Assembly (NCBI RefSeq): GCF_000499205.1
Contig: NZ_AWUK01000014.1
Coordinates: 1 to 64,000 of the forward strand
DNA from: Paenibacillus sp. MAEPY2
Lineage (GTDB): Bacteria > Bacillota > Bacilli > Paenibacillales > Paenibacillaceae
Length of the DNA stretch: 64,000 nucleotides
Direction of reading: 5' to 3'
In this document: in pieces, positions 8,740 to 17,741 of the stretch
Numbering within the stretch: position 1 is the stretch's first letter
How the letters are laid out: each line of letters starts with the position of its first letter
Position numbers and translations under genes: made by a program
Notes under the pieces: model-generated
Databases searched by the model: none
What the model saw: only the letters and a program-made list of their open reading frames with translations
What the model was told of the DNA's origin: nothing

Positions 8740-8760
8740 TTTGTTCAGAACGGAGAGAGA
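8740..8760 (-). repeat. Duplicate of the tRNA-Ser 3' end
   Basis: The 20-bp sequence AGAACGGAGAGAGAGGGAT, which at 8861-8879 forms the 3' acceptor and part of the T arm of tRNA-Ser, occurs again here about 120 bp further 3' of the tRNA. The 100 bp between has no gene but includes a CGAAGCGTATGCTTCG palindrome. The arrangement resembles an attachment-site scar or a slipped duplication. Confidence 0.55.
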
Positions 8761-8864
8761 GGGATACTCTCACTTCATTCGAGACTGCGATGTATTCCTT
8801 ACGAAGCGTATGCTTCGACGAACCTTTAGGGTTCTCATCCCTTGTACAGAGAAGTAAATCAGAA

Positions 8865-8953
8865 CGGAGAGAGAGGGATTCGAACCCTCGCACCGCTTAC
8901 GCAGTCTAACCCCTTAGCAGAGGGTCCCCTTATAGCCACTTGGGTATCTCTCC
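8865..8953 (-). tRNA. tRNA-Ser(GCT)
   Basis: The minus strand gives acceptor GGAGAGA/TCTCTCC, anticodon loop CTGCTAA (anticodon GCT) flanked by CCCT/GGGG, a long variable arm (GACTGCGTAAGCGGTGC) and T arm GAGGGTTCGAATCCCTC. Discriminator G, no encoded CCA. Class II tRNA of normal length. Confidence 0.95.
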
Positions 8954-8961
8954 AAGAATGG

Positions 8962-9034
8962 CTCCCCGAACAGGACTCGAACCTGTGACAACTCGATTAA
9001 CAGTCGAGTGCTCTACCAACTGAGCTATCAGGGA
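8962..9034 (-). tRNA. tRNA-Asn(GTT)
   Basis: The minus strand gives acceptor TCCCTGA/TCGGGGA, D arm TAGCTCAGTTGGTAGAGC, anticodon stem CTCGA/TCGAG with loop CTGTTAA (anticodon GTT), and T arm ACAGGTTCGAGTCCTGT. Discriminator G. Eight bp upstream of tRNA-Ser in one transcript. Confidence 0.95.
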
Positions 9035-9113
9035 ATATTGATCTTGAATATCCTAAATTTATCATGATTAATATTCCAAGTCAACATGCCTCCGATGACT
9101 TTCTTAATAAGCT

Positions 9114-9575
9114 TTAGATACTCTGAATCCCTAACTTGCCCGCACAACGACCACAGCGGTACCTCTTCGGATCAACTTTACGTTTACGCAAATATTCCGT
9201 GCCACAGCTCTTGCACACCAGCTTATAGCGATACGGTAGTGGCTTTCTGCCCTTTCCGTCCGGAAGGGACTGACAGAACCTTGAACCGCCCACCTTTTGC
9301 AACAAGGCTTTGAATTCCGGGTCCCGGTGTTGGTAGCCGCGTCCACGGATGTGCAGATGGTAGTGACACAGTTCATGCTTGATGATTTTCTCAACCTCTT
9401 CCCGCCCATAGGCTTCGAGCTGATGAGGATTAATCTCTATTCGGTGACTTTTGAGCATATAACGCCCACCTGTCGTGGTCAGACGACGGTTAAACAGCGC
9501 CTCGTGAGTGAACGGAACCCCGAAATGATCCAACGACACCTGCTCAATCCATTGCTGCAATTCCTCATTTTCCAT
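9114..9575 (-). CDS. SprT-like zinc metalloprotease-fold protein
   Basis: 153 aa. The zincin signature HELCHYH lies near residue 67, with a downstream His in a GYQHRDPEF context. The C-terminal Zn ribbon has two Cys pairs (CKSC and CGRC). Members are related to Spartan-type DNA-protein crosslink proteases, although the bacterial role is unclear. ATG 9575 is preceded by AAAGGAGGGAGATTCG. In B. subtilis the homolog YdcK is near ydcI (tex), and the same neighbourhood is kept here with cmpA and tex. Confidence 0.92.
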   Translation of the reverse strand: MENEELQQWIEQVSLDHFGVPFTHEALFNRRLTTTGGRYMLKSHRIEINPHQLEAYGREEVEKIIKHELCHYHLHIRGRGYQHRDPEFKALLQKVGGSRFCQSLPDGKGRKPLPYRYKLVCKSCGTEYLRKRKVDPKRYRCGRCAGKLGIQSI

Positions 9576-9695
9576 CGAATCTCCCTCCTTTCACCCCCTA
9601 TGGGCCATTTGTTTTTCCGCCATAATACTTGAATTTTAACCGTTTCGTAGGCTACACTGTCAAGTAGAATGTATGAGGGGAGATTATTACTCGTT

Positions 9696-10052
9696 ATGCC
9701 TACAATGCGCTACGTCATCCTGCAGCAGGAACAGCAATTGCAGTTTGTGGAAATGCCCGCCGATTACGCTTACCAACTCAGTGCGCTCAACCTGCGCCTG
9801 CACAAAGAAATTGACAAACTTACGGCCGCAGATGTACCTGTTCTGCCTTGGGCAATCGCTGAATGTGACAATCTTGACCTTCTGGACGAGCAGCTCTCCA
9901 TCATCGGAGGCCTTGACTACATCAATGCCCTTGAACAAAGTTTCGCAGCACTAAGAGAGAGTGAATATCCTTTGATTTCCCTGCTCACTGAAATTCGGGC
10001 GCTCCAGGCTCAATTAGAGCAATGGTATGAAGAAGAGATGGAATCACTCTAA
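9696..10052 (+). CDS. Conserved hypothetical protein, 118 aa
   Basis: I do not recognise a domain. The protein is acidic and predicted mostly helical with a C-terminal coiled-coil tendency (LLTEIRALQAQLEQWYEEEMESL). It begins MPTMRYVILQQEQQ. Start is uncertain: GAGGGGAG at 9675-9682 is 13 bp before ATG 9696; ATG 9669 lies before this site and ATG 9708 is further in. It is divergent from sprT and followed by a terminator-like hairpin. I believe similar short proteins are common in Paenibacillus but I assign no function. Confidence 0.7.
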   Translation: MPTMRYVILQQEQQLQFVEMPADYAYQLSALNLRLHKEIDKLTAADVPVLPWAIAECDNLDLLDEQLSIIGGLDYINALEQSFAALRESEYPLISLLTEIRALQAQLEQWYEEEMESL

Positions 10053-10089
10053 TCCACTTATGGACTTATTTTTCATGCAGGATGGAACC

Positions 10090-10128
10090 AAAAGCGCATC
10101 TCCTAAAAGCGGGAGTTGTGCTTTTTTT
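10090..10128 (+). terminator. Terminator after the 118-aa hypothetical gene
   Basis: AAAAGCGCATCTCC pairs imperfectly with GGGAGTTGTGCTTTT and is followed by a run of seven T, about 40 bp past the stop codon. Confidence 0.7.
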
Positions 10129-10254
10129 CGCCCTTTAATCCATATCCGTATAGAAATTGAATTTTCCGTGTTCCTCACTGGTTAATCCGCACAGTCCAGG
10201 CTATTGCCACATATGCTAACGTACAGATGAATTATGCAAGAGGAGGAGATACCC

Positions 10255-10398
10255 TTGCCTCAATGGCTTTGCAATCAACTGATGCGTGCATTTCACAAAA
10301 AGGACAGCAGACAGATCAAGCTGCTGAACGAATGTTGGTTCTTTTACCGAAACAAACCGACAAGTGGCACCCCGCGCAGCGCGGACAGCGAACTTTAA
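10255..10398 (+). CDS. cmpA: Cortex morphogenetic protein CmpA (47 aa)
   Basis: This tiny gene begins with TTG behind AAGAGGAGGAG (10238-10248). It encodes a 47-aa protein starting MPQWLCNQLMRAFHKKD and continuing with IKLLNECWFFYRNKP. That matches the B. subtilis 37-aa CmpA as I recall it (PxWL start, KAF, QIKLLNxCWxFYR). CmpA works with ClpXP to degrade SpoIVA in sporulating cells with defective spore envelopes, so it is a checkpoint for cortex assembly. Position beside tex and sprT agrees with the Bacillus gene order. The C-terminal extension after YRNKP is longer than in Bacillus. Confidence 0.88.
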   Translation: MPQWLCNQLMRAFHKKDSRQIKLLNECWFFYRNKPTSGTPRSADSEL

Positions 10399-10502
10399 GC
10401 ATCTGACACCACTCTCTTTCGTCCACTTCAAGCTCTCACTTCTTTCATAAAATCCCTTCGAAGAATACAGTACGGGCAACAGTACTATTATAGCTGACAA
10501 CA

Positions 10503-10532
10503 AACAGCCTTCCCCTTACAGGGAAGGCTGTT
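10503..10532 (-). terminator. Terminator of tex
   Basis: AACAGCCTTCCC (10503-10514) pairs perfectly with GGGAAGGCTGTT (10521-10532) over a 6-nt loop, 20 bp past the tex stop codon. On the minus strand it is followed by TGTTGTC, a short T-rich tail. Confidence 0.75.
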
Positions 10533-10551
10533 CTCCGAGCATTGTGCTGGA

Positions 10552-12774
10552 TTAGGAAGACTGCTGAGAAGAAGCAGGCTTCTTCATCGTGAGGCCGACA
10601 CGGCCTTTTTTGGTATCCACATTCATCACCCAAACCGTTACATTATCCCCGACAGATACCACATCCATCGGATGTTTGACGTAACCGTTGCTCAGCTGTG
10701 AGATATGGACAAGCCCGTCACTCTTGATGCCGATGTCGACAAATGCACCAAAGTCAATTACGTTGCGAACCGTGCCTTGCAGCTCCATGCCTTCCACCAA
10801 ATCCTCAATTTTGAGCACATCTGTGCGGAAGATCGGTAGCGGCATTTCCTCACGCGGGTCACGACCCGGACGCTGCAAGCTGTCCAGAATGTCACGTAGT
10901 GTAGGTACACCCACATCCAGCTTCACAGCCAGCTGTTCCGGTTGTTGCTCAGACAGAAGAACAGACAGTTCCTTGCTGCCCAGCTTGTCCAGCTCAACTT
11001 GAAGCTCTTTAAAGAGTTGATCAACCACCTTATACGATTCAGGGTGAATCGGTGTACGATCCAACGGGTTCTCCCCTTCGCCAATCCGCATAAAGCCTAC
11101 GCATTGCTCATAGGTTTTGGCACCCAGACGCGGCACCTTCTGCAGCTGGCGACGATTCGTGAACCGGCCGTTCTCTTCGCGGTATTTCACGATATTTTTG
11201 GCAATAGTGGCATTTACACCAGCCACATATGACAGCAGTGAAGGTGAAGCCGTGTTCACATCCACACCCACGTGGTTAACTGCGGATTCCACAACAGCCT
11301 TCAAGCTTTCTTCCAATATTTTTTGGGATACGTCATGCTGGTATTGACCTACACCAATGGCTTTTGGATCGATTTTGACCAGCTCAGCCAGCGGGTCTTG
11401 CACCCGGCGGGCAATCGAAGCAGCACTACGTTCGGCAACGTCGAGATCCGGGAATTCTTCCTGGGCCAGCTTGGATGCAGAATACACACTCGCTCCAGCT
11501 TCATTGACGATTAGATACACGAGACTTTCGTCACCGTTCTCCTGAATGATCTCGGCAACAAACTGTTCCGTCTCACGGGACCCTGTACCATTACCGATAA
11601 CAATCAATCCGATATCATACTGCTTGATCATCCGATGGAAGACCTCGGCAGCTTCACGCTTCTTGTTGTGTGGTGGCGTTGGGTACGTAACAGCCACTTC
11701 AAGCAGCTTGCCCGTATCGTCGACCACGGCCAGCTTACAGCCGGTACGATAGGCAGGATCGACACCAAGCACACGTTTGCCATGAATTGGTGGCTGAAGC
11801 AGCAAATTCCGAAGATTAGCCGAGAATACGGATATCGCTTGGTTTTCACCTTTTTCCGTCAGTTCTGCACGAACCTCGCGCTCAATCGAAGGGGCAATCA
11901 ATCGTTTGTAAGCATCTTCAATCACAGCACGCAAAATGTCCTGAACCGCAGATGTACCCTTGATGATCTGCCCTTCCATATGACGATGAGCCGGTTCAGG
12001 CTGTACGTCCAGACCCACTTTCAAAATGTTCTCACGTTCACCGCGGTTAATGGCGAGAATGCGGTGAGGAGGCATTTTTTTGGCTAACTCACGATAATCA
12101 TAGTAGTTCTCATATACAGACTCCTGCTCCGCATCCTTCGCTTCCGAAGTCAGCATGCCATGATCGAGTGTATATCGACGAATCCAGGCACGAATAGCAG
12201 CATCATCTGCGATATTTTCAGCCAAGATGTCCTTGGCTCCCTGAAGTGCAACCTCTGCATCGTCTACCCCAAGTTCAGCATTGATATAACGCGCCGCTTC
12301 CTCCAGGACATTCCCTTGCTTCGGTTGACCCCAGATCCATACAGCGAGTGGCTCGAGACCTTTTTCCTTCGCTACACTGGCACGGGTTTTCCGCTTCTGG
12401 CGAAACGGACGGTACAAGTCCTCCACTTCCTGAAGCTTAACTGCCTGGGTGATGGACTGTTTCAGTTCTCCGGTCAGCTTGCCTTGTTCCTCTATAATAC
12501 GGATGACTTCCACTTTGCGGTCTTCGAGATTACGCAAGTATACGATGCGTTCTTCAATGAGCCGCAGCTCGTTCTCATCCAGCTCTCCAGTCATTTCCTT
12601 ACGGTAGCGGGCGATAAATGGAATCGTATTGCCTTCGTCCAGAAGCTCCGACGTTGTGCGGACCTGCTTCAAGGACAGTGACAGTTCCTTGGCTACCTGT
12701 TTGATGATTCGTTCATGGCGTTCTGCCTTTATTGTTTCTTCATTGGGTTCCAGAACCGTTTCCTGTTCAGACAA
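10552..12774 (-). CDS. tex: Tex family RNA-binding transcription accessory protein
   Basis: 740 aa, full length for Tex. Domains in order: N-terminal helical Tex region (about 20-200) with LLDEGNTIPFIARYRKE, a YqgF/RNase H-like domain (about 330-440, VLGVDPAYRTGCKLAVVD), helix-hairpin-helix segments (about 490-560, VNTASPSLLSYVAGVN), and a C-terminal S1 RNA-binding domain (about 655-730, GTVRNVIDFGAFVDIGIKSD). The protein binds RNA and affects transcription and stress survival; the mechanism is not fully known. The start is TTG 12774 with AGAGGGA upstream. It is divergent from cmpA and followed by its own terminator. Confidence 0.95.
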   Translation of the reverse strand: MSEQETVLEPNEETIKAERHERIIKQVAKELSLSLKQVRTTSELLDEGNTIPFIARYRKEMTGELDENELRLIEERIVYLRNLEDRKVEVIRIIEEQGKLTGELKQSITQAVKLQEVEDLYRPFRQKRKTRASVAKEKGLEPLAVWIWGQPKQGNVLEEAARYINAELGVDDAEVALQGAKDILAENIADDAAIRAWIRRYTLDHGMLTSEAKDAEQESVYENYYDYRELAKKMPPHRILAINRGERENILKVGLDVQPEPAHRHMEGQIIKGTSAVQDILRAVIEDAYKRLIAPSIEREVRAELTEKGENQAISVFSANLRNLLLQPPIHGKRVLGVDPAYRTGCKLAVVDDTGKLLEVAVTYPTPPHNKKREAAEVFHRMIKQYDIGLIVIGNGTGSRETEQFVAEIIQENGDESLVYLIVNEAGASVYSASKLAQEEFPDLDVAERSAASIARRVQDPLAELVKIDPKAIGVGQYQHDVSQKILEESLKAVVESAVNHVGVDVNTASPSLLSYVAGVNATIAKNIVKYREENGRFTNRRQLQKVPRLGAKTYEQCVGFMRIGEGENPLDRTPIHPESYKVVDQLFKELQVELDKLGSKELSVLLSEQQPEQLAVKLDVGVPTLRDILDSLQRPGRDPREEMPLPIFRTDVLKIEDLVEGMELQGTVRNVIDFGAFVDIGIKSDGLVHISQLSNGYVKHPMDVVSVGDNVTVWVMNVDTKKGRVGLTMKKPASSQQSS

Positions 12775-12980
12775 ATAAATCCCTCTTTCCTTCCTGAATC
12801 GTTCAGTTGAAGCTTGTTCAGGGCAGCTTTGCTGCTGTAATTACATTTTGATTGAACCATTTGCTTCAACCACTCTACCCTATATTATCACAAAATCACG
12901 TCCAGATTTCCATCATTCCACTGGCATACAAGTTCTGACAGAATTACGTCTTCCTCCAGCCTTCCCCATTACGTCAAAAA

Positions 12981-13017
12981 AAGACCGAAAAACGTCAACG
13001 CGACGCTGTTCGGTCTT
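12981..13017 (-). terminator. Terminator-like hairpin between aga and tex
   Basis: AAGACCGAA (12981-12989) pairs with TTCGGTCTT (13009-13017), with an inner CGTC/GACG stem. On the minus strand it is followed by a T-rich stretch (TTTTTTGACG). It probably terminates readthrough from the alpha-galactosidase gene. The remaining 12775-12980 shows no gene. Confidence 0.65.
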
Positions 13018-13069
13018 CCTCATAAGGACTTTATATGCAATTGAACTCTAAATAAGTGAAACTACTCAT

Positions 13070-13218
13070 TTACACGATGACGGAGAGGACAGAAAAAACC
13101 TGAAAAAGCGAAGCGTTCGCCTTTATCCCCGGATTTTCCCCTTAAGAAAAGGGAATCGAAAAAAATCTGGGGATAACAGCGATTGGAAGGTTGTTCTGTC
13201 ATCGTAGTATCCGTGTAA
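13070..13218 (-). repeat. Dispersed hairpin repeat, copy 2
   Basis: The element is read in reverse relative to copy 1. Its ends are inverted (TTACACGATGAC at 13070, and GTCATC followed shortly by GTGTAA at 13218), with GACAGAA-AACC against GGTT-TTCTGTC inside. The core hairpin is TTATCCCC (13123-13130) with GGGGATAA (13169-13176). The shared arms look like terminal inverted repeats of a miniature element. It lies 15 bp past the alpha-galactosidase stop codon. Confidence 0.72.
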
Positions 13219-13232
13219 ATAATTCAACTTAT

Positions 13233-15422
13233 TTAGACCCGTTCGAATCGGAACATTTCACTCAGATAGTCTCCCGATGCACGACCTACGGAGATCCCGC
13301 CATACATCAGCGCATCCCCGGTAAACGTCTCGGAGCCGCCTTTGAGGCGATAATCCGCGTTAGGGTCCAGGCCCTTCAACTTCAGACGTTGGAGGGGTGC
13401 ATTGGGTTCAGAGAGCACACGGAAGTAGAATACAACCGCTTCGCTGCCATCTGGTGAAATAAACATCCATGCCGTTTCATTTCCTTCAAACGGACTTAGC
13501 AAGCGCCGGAACGTTCCGTATTGAATGGTTCCCCGAATTTCCTTGTACAGCTCAACCTGAGCCTTCACAATGGCATTCTCTTTCTCTGTGAATCGAGTCA
13601 AATCCAATTCGTATCCAAAGTTACCGGACATGGCGACATGTCCACGAATCTCTAGAGAAGTAATTCGATTAACCTGGTGATTGGGAACCGCTGAGATATG
13701 TGACCCCATTGAACTTACCGGATATACCAGGCTTGTACCATACTGAATACGAAGACGGGATATCGCGTCCGTATTATCGCTGGTCCACGTTTGCGGCATG
13801 TAATACAGCATACCTGGATCAAAACGGCCGCCACCACCTGAACAGCTCTCGAACAGGATATCCGGAAACGCTGAAGTAATCCGTTCCATGACTTCGTACA
13901 ATCCAAGCATATATCGATGGGCAGTCTCACGCTGTCTGTCTGCTGGCAGCAATGCAGAACCCACTTCCGTCATATTCCGGTTCATGTCCCATTTCACATA
14001 AGTGATCGGGGCAGATCCAAGCACATCGCTTAACATGCGTACAATCTCATCACGCACATCCTGACGGGAGAAATCGAGTACCAATTGTTGGCGCCCTTCC
14101 GTGCGGCGGCGATCCGGCACATGCAGACACCAGTCCGGATGAGCACGGTACAATTCACTGTCCGGCGAAATCATCTCAGGCTCGAACCATAGTCCGAACT
14201 GCATGTCCAAACTGGTTACCCGGTTGGCCAAATCATCCAGGCCTTGTGGCAGTTTATTCTTGTCCACAATCCAGTCACCGAGTGAGGAATTATCACTGTC
14301 CCGATGTCCGAACCATCCATCATCCAGTACGAACAGTTCAATACCAAGCTTCTTCCCTGCCTGGGCGATCTGCTCAATCTTATCTGCGTTGAAGCCGAAA
14401 TAGGTCGCTTCCCAGTTGTTGACCAGAACCGGACGCTCTGCATTGCGGAACTTGCCACGTGCAAGGCGCTCGCGATACAGTTTATGATACGACTGAGACA
14501 TGCCATCCAGACCTGCATCCGAATAAACCATGACCGTCTCAGGCGTCTGGAATGACTCCTGCGAATCCAGCTTCCAGCCGAACTCAAACGGATTGATTCC
14601 CAGCGATACACGAGTGGTGTGGAACTGATCCACTTCCGCCTGTGCAGTGAAGCTGCCGCTATATACAAGGCTGAACCCGTAGACTTCACCCTGATCTTCG
14701 TCTGTACCCGGTGTCATCAGAGCAATGAACGGATTCTGCTGGTGACTGCTTGAGCCGCGACGGCTCTCGATGCCTTGCAGGCCGGAAGCAAGCGGTCTGC
14801 GAACGATGTCCCGTTCACGCGTCCATGCTCCTGACAGTTGCAGCAATTCGTAATCGGCATGCGGGAAATCAACAGAAGAACTGTGCGCACGTGCAATATT
14901 CACCGAGGCAGCGTTCTCATTAACGATACGCATGGAACGCGTAATCGCATTAAATGCCGTAAAGGCCGTGTAGCTAAGTTCAATCTTGATCCCTGCAACA
15001 TGGTCTTCCAGTTCAACGATGAGTGTCTCCGCTTCATCGTCAGACTCAACATAAGTTGCCGGCAGCCCGGTAAGCGCTGTCTTTCCTTTGATCAGTCGAT
15101 GGCCTGTATACGTAAATTCCGAAACGGTTGAACCGTTCTCAAGCTGCAATTGGATTGCCGGATTACGGAAATCACTCGTACCGTATACTGGCAACTCTTG
15201 CGCCAACGTGTCGAAGGAGATCGTCCGGTCTTCCGGTACCGGATTCGGGCTGAAGGAGGCCCGTTCCGTACGCACATGAAGCCAACTCAGATCGGTATCA
15301 CGTAGTCTTTTGCCATAATACAAATGTACCAAATATCCCGAAGGCAGCACCTGGAATACGTAGCTTGCCTTTTGAGTCTGTAGATGAAATTGAAGTTTCT
15401 CCTGGTCAATATAAATGCTCAT
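13233..15422 (-). CDS. Alpha-galactosidase, glycoside hydrolase family 36
   Basis: 729 aa, the usual GH36 size. It has an N-terminal beta-sandwich (about 1-320), a (beta/alpha)8 barrel (about 330-640) with NNWEATYFGFN and LDDGWFGHRD, and a C-terminal beta domain. The nucleophile is Asp479 in YVKWDMNR and the acid/base is Asp549 in TSDNTDA; both are intact, as is SCSGGGGRFD. It hydrolyses alpha-1,6-galactosides such as melibiose and raffinose. No signal peptide, so cytoplasmic. ATG 15422 follows GGAGGAGAC. It stands alone without a sugar transporter and sits between two conserved housekeeping blocks, which suggests insertion there. Confidence 0.96.
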   Translation of the reverse strand: MSIYIDQEKLQFHLQTQKASYVFQVLPSGYLVHLYYGKRLRDTDLSWLHVRTERASFSPNPVPEDRTISFDTLAQELPVYGTSDFRNPAIQLQLENGSTVSEFTYTGHRLIKGKTALTGLPATYVESDDEAETLIVELEDHVAGIKIELSYTAFTAFNAITRSMRIVNENAASVNIARAHSSSVDFPHADYELLQLSGAWTRERDIVRRPLASGLQGIESRRGSSSHQQNPFIALMTPGTDEDQGEVYGFSLVYSGSFTAQAEVDQFHTTRVSLGINPFEFGWKLDSQESFQTPETVMVYSDAGLDGMSQSYHKLYRERLARGKFRNAERPVLVNNWEATYFGFNADKIEQIAQAGKKLGIELFVLDDGWFGHRDSDNSSLGDWIVDKNKLPQGLDDLANRVTSLDMQFGLWFEPEMISPDSELYRAHPDWCLHVPDRRRTEGRQQLVLDFSRQDVRDEIVRMLSDVLGSAPITYVKWDMNRNMTEVGSALLPADRQRETAHRYMLGLYEVMERITSAFPDILFESCSGGGGRFDPGMLYYMPQTWTSDNTDAISRLRIQYGTSLVYPVSSMGSHISAVPNHQVNRITSLEIRGHVAMSGNFGYELDLTRFTEKENAIVKAQVELYKEIRGTIQYGTFRRLLSPFEGNETAWMFISPDGSEAVVFYFRVLSEPNAPLQRLKLKGLDPNADYRLKGGSETFTGDALMYGGISVGRASGDYLSEMFRFERV

Positions 15423-15452
15423 ATGTCTCCTCCACCTCTATATATGTTGATT

Positions 15453-15482
15453 AACGTAAACGGTTTCTCAGGTATCATTATA
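15453..15482 (-). promoter_or_regulatory. Alpha-galactosidase promoter with a LacI/CcpA-like operator
   Basis: On the minus strand TATAAT (complement of 15477-15482) is followed by AAACCGTTTACGTT (complement of 15453-15466), which resembles a cre or LacI-family palindrome centred on CG. The -35 region (TAGAAC, 17 bp upstream) is weak. Sugar or catabolite control is inferred. Confidence 0.5.
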
Positions 15483-15523
15483 ACGAAAAGACTCTAAATG
15501 TTCTACGCTTTCATAAAGCTTTA

Positions 15524-15571
15524 ATCAAAAGAGCGTACCCCGGCCGTTAGGCTGTTGTACGCTCTTTTGAT
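15524..15571 (-). terminator. Terminator of the alr-mazE-mazF operon
   Basis: ATCAAAAGAGCGTAC (15524-15538) pairs perfectly with GTACGCTCTTTTGAT (15557-15571), giving a 15-bp stem. It lies about 85 bp past the mazF stop codon on the minus strand. Confidence 0.8.
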
Positions 15572-15656
15572 TGCTGTCTGAAATTGTGTGTTCCTGCAAG
15601 GAACATCCATTGTCTACGGGCGGCACGGCAGAACAAAGAAACAACTGCCTGATGCC

Positions 15657-16007
15657 TTAAAAATCGATTAAACCCAGGCTGATCTGTAAGGCTTCGTTGA
15701 CCAGTTTCATGGTCTCCTCGTCCAGATGGGTAATCTTGTCGGTCAGCCTCTGCTTATCAATCGTCCGTATTTGTTCGAGCAAAATAACCGAGTCCCGGTC
15801 AAAGCCGTGTGCCGCCGCATCAATTTCCACATGCGTCGGCAGCTTTGCCTTTTGGATCTGGGCGGTGATCGCCGCCACAATACAAGTAGGACTAAACCGG
15901 TTGCCAATGTCATTCTGGATAACCAGAACCGGCCTGACTCCACCTTGCTCGGAACCGACAACGGGAGAAAGATCCGCAAAAAAAACGTCACCGCGTTTTA
16001 CGATCAA
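15657..16007 (-). CDS. ndoA: MazF/EndoA mRNA interferase toxin
   Basis: 116 aa, the same size as B. subtilis EndoA (116 aa). It begins [20 protein letters not shown] and contains [20 protein letters not shown], the conserved MazF SH3-like core, with the catalytic Arg of VRPV and Thr of SPT present. It cleaves single-stranded RNA at short U-rich sites. It starts at TTG 16007 only 3 bp after the antitoxin stop codon; GGGGTG at the end of mazE serves as the ribosome site. Order alr-mazE-mazF matches B. subtilis. Confidence 0.95.
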   Translation of the reverse strand: MIVKRGDVFFADLSPVVGSEQGGVRPVLVIQNDIGNRFSPTCIVAAITAQIQKAKLPTHVEIDAAAHGFDRDSVILLEQIRTIDKQRLTDKITHLDEETMKLVNEALQISLGLIDF

Positions 16008-16010
16008 TGT

Positions 16011-16292
16011 CTACACCCCGCTAACTAAGCGGTCCAGAGTGCTGTCCGCATCTTCCTCCGCGTGAAAGGCCTCGGATGCCATGGTGAGGTTAATCTTCGC
16101 CATCTCCATGTACCCTCGCTGCATCGATTCACGGATGTAACGTTTCTTACGCTCCGTCAAATACAGCTTCATGGCCTGCCTAATCAATTCGCTGCGGTTG
16201 GAATTCTCCAGCGCTACGATGCCATCCACTTCCTGCAAAAGATAATCAGGCAAACTGATCATGATCCGCTTGGTGTTCTGCAAGTTGGCCAC
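16011..16292 (-). CDS. ndoAI: MazE/EndoAI ribbon-helix-helix antitoxin
   Basis: 93 aa with an N-terminal ribbon-helix-helix DNA-binding fold (about 5-50: NTKRIMISLPDYLLQEVDG, then NSNRSELIRQAMKLYL) and a C-terminal toxin-binding tail (MASEAFHAEEDADSTLDRLVSGV). It neutralises the MazF toxin and represses its operon. GTG 16292 is the best start: GGAAG lies 4 bp upstream, and further upstream the frame loses homology. The spacer 16293-16553 shows no gene. Confidence 0.92.
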   Translation of the reverse strand: MANLQNTKRIMISLPDYLLQEVDGIVALENSNRSELIRQAMKLYLTERKKRYIRESMQRGYMEMAKINLTMASEAFHAEEDADSTLDRLVSGV

Positions 16293-16553
16293 CTTTCTTC
16301 CACCCCCACAAACCTTTCGCCATTGTGAACCAGTATTACGTTTTTCCAGAACTTTTATACAAAGGAATATATATGCCCCGAGTATATCAAGTATGCTGTA
16401 CTCCATTATAAACACGGGGAACATTATTCGTACAGACCAAACATCTCTTTTCAGGATTTTTCATCCCAGTCATCATTCATAATTCGAGATGCTCCGACAG
16501 TTTTCCTTCTGTTCTGAAAAAAAGTTTATTGGAAATAGCGTCCAGTCGAGCTG

Positions 16554-17741
16554 TCAGGATGTCAAAAGAGGGTTGATTCTGGCGATTACTGCTCCATTAC
16601 GGGTATAGACCCGAGGGATTCGATGCGCCATCATGCAGATCACTTCGTAGGGAATCGTACCAAGCTGAGATGCCACCTCTTCTGCAGTTATAACTGCACC
16701 TGATTGGTGACCGATGAGAACAACCTCTTCGCCGACTTGAATTTCTTCTGCTTCTGCAGCAAAAGATTGTAGCGACACCATACACTGATCCATGCAGATC
16801 GTACCGACGACGGGAACACGACGGCCGCGTACAAGCACTTGTGCTTTACCTGACAGCATTCTTGAAAATCCGTCTGCATAGCCGATAGGCAGGGTCGCTA
16901 TTCGTTCGTTCCCTTGTGTTACATAACGGGTTCCGTAGCTGACACCCCAGTGGGGCGGCAGCGTTTTGACCAGAACCGCCTTCGTCTTCAGTGTCAATAC
17001 CGGGGACAGCTTCACTACCTGATGATTCACTTCTGCCGACGGGTATAATCCGTACAGGCTGATTCCTACACGAACCATATCATCCGACAATTCCGGTGTA
17101 TCAATGGTAGCGGCGCTGTTCGCCGTATGTATAATCGGGATGACACATCCCTGATCCCGCAACGCATCAACCACGCCTTGGAACCGTCGATACTGCTCCA
17201 GTGTATAGGTCTTGTCTTTTTCATCTGCCTTGGCAAAATGAGTAAACATACCTTCCAGCATGACCTGCTTCAGCTTGGCTGCTTCCTGAATGAAAGCAAG
17301 TGCCTCGTCGCCAGGCAGCAGGCCAAGCCTGCCCATGCCGCTGTCAATTTTGATATGAACCTTTAGCTTGCGAGAGGAAATTCCCGTCTCCAAATGTTGA
17401 ATGGCGTCGAGCACTTCCTTACTGAACAGCGTAATGGTTACATCCTGTTTCCATGCTTCAGCGATGCCTTCTGGCGGCGTGTAGCCCAATACCAGAATCG
17501 GAAGGGTAATTCCGTGTTGTCGCAATTCAAGCGCTTCGTCAAGAAAAGCTACACTTAAGTAATCCACACCAACTCGTTCCAGTTCCTTGGCCGTCTCCAC
17601 TGCCCCATGTCCATAGGCGTTAGCCTTCACACAGGCGAGCAGTTTCTTGCCTTGCGGCAATGCTTCACGGAAAGCTTCTACGTTGTTGCGCAAATGATCC
17701 AAATTGATTTCCGCTTGGGTCGGCCGATATTGTTCTTGCAC
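16554..17741 (-). CDS. alr: Alanine racemase
   Basis: 395 aa. It interconverts L- and D-alanine for peptidoglycan synthesis. The PLP-binding lysine is in ACVKANAYGHG (near residue 39) and the catalytic tyrosine is in SYGTRYV (near 270), with GDEALAF, SLYGLYPS and GRVCMDQ-like motifs (GTICMDQC) following. It uses a GTG start behind GAAGGTGAC. It is first of the alr-mazE-mazF set as in B. subtilis, where the locus also includes ydcC upstream, as here. Confidence 0.96.
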   Translation of the reverse strand: MQEQYRPTQAEINLDHLRNNVEAFREALPQGKKLLACVKANAYGHGAVETAKELERVGVDYLSVAFLDEALELRQHGITLPILVLGYTPPEGIAEAWKQDVTITLFSKEVLDAIQHLETGISSRKLKVHIKIDSGMGRLGLLPGDEALAFIQEAAKLKQVMLEGMFTHFAKADEKDKTYTLEQYRRFQGVVDALRDQGCVIPIIHTANSAATIDTPELSDDMVRVGISLYGLYPSAEVNHQVVKLSPVLTLKTKAVLVKTLPPHWGVSYGTRYVTQGNERIATLPIGYADGFSRMLSGKAQVLVRGRRVPVVGTICMDQCMVSLQSFAAEAEEIQVGEEVVLIGHQSGAVITAEEVASQLGTIPYEVICMMAHRIPRVYTRNGAVIARINPLLTS

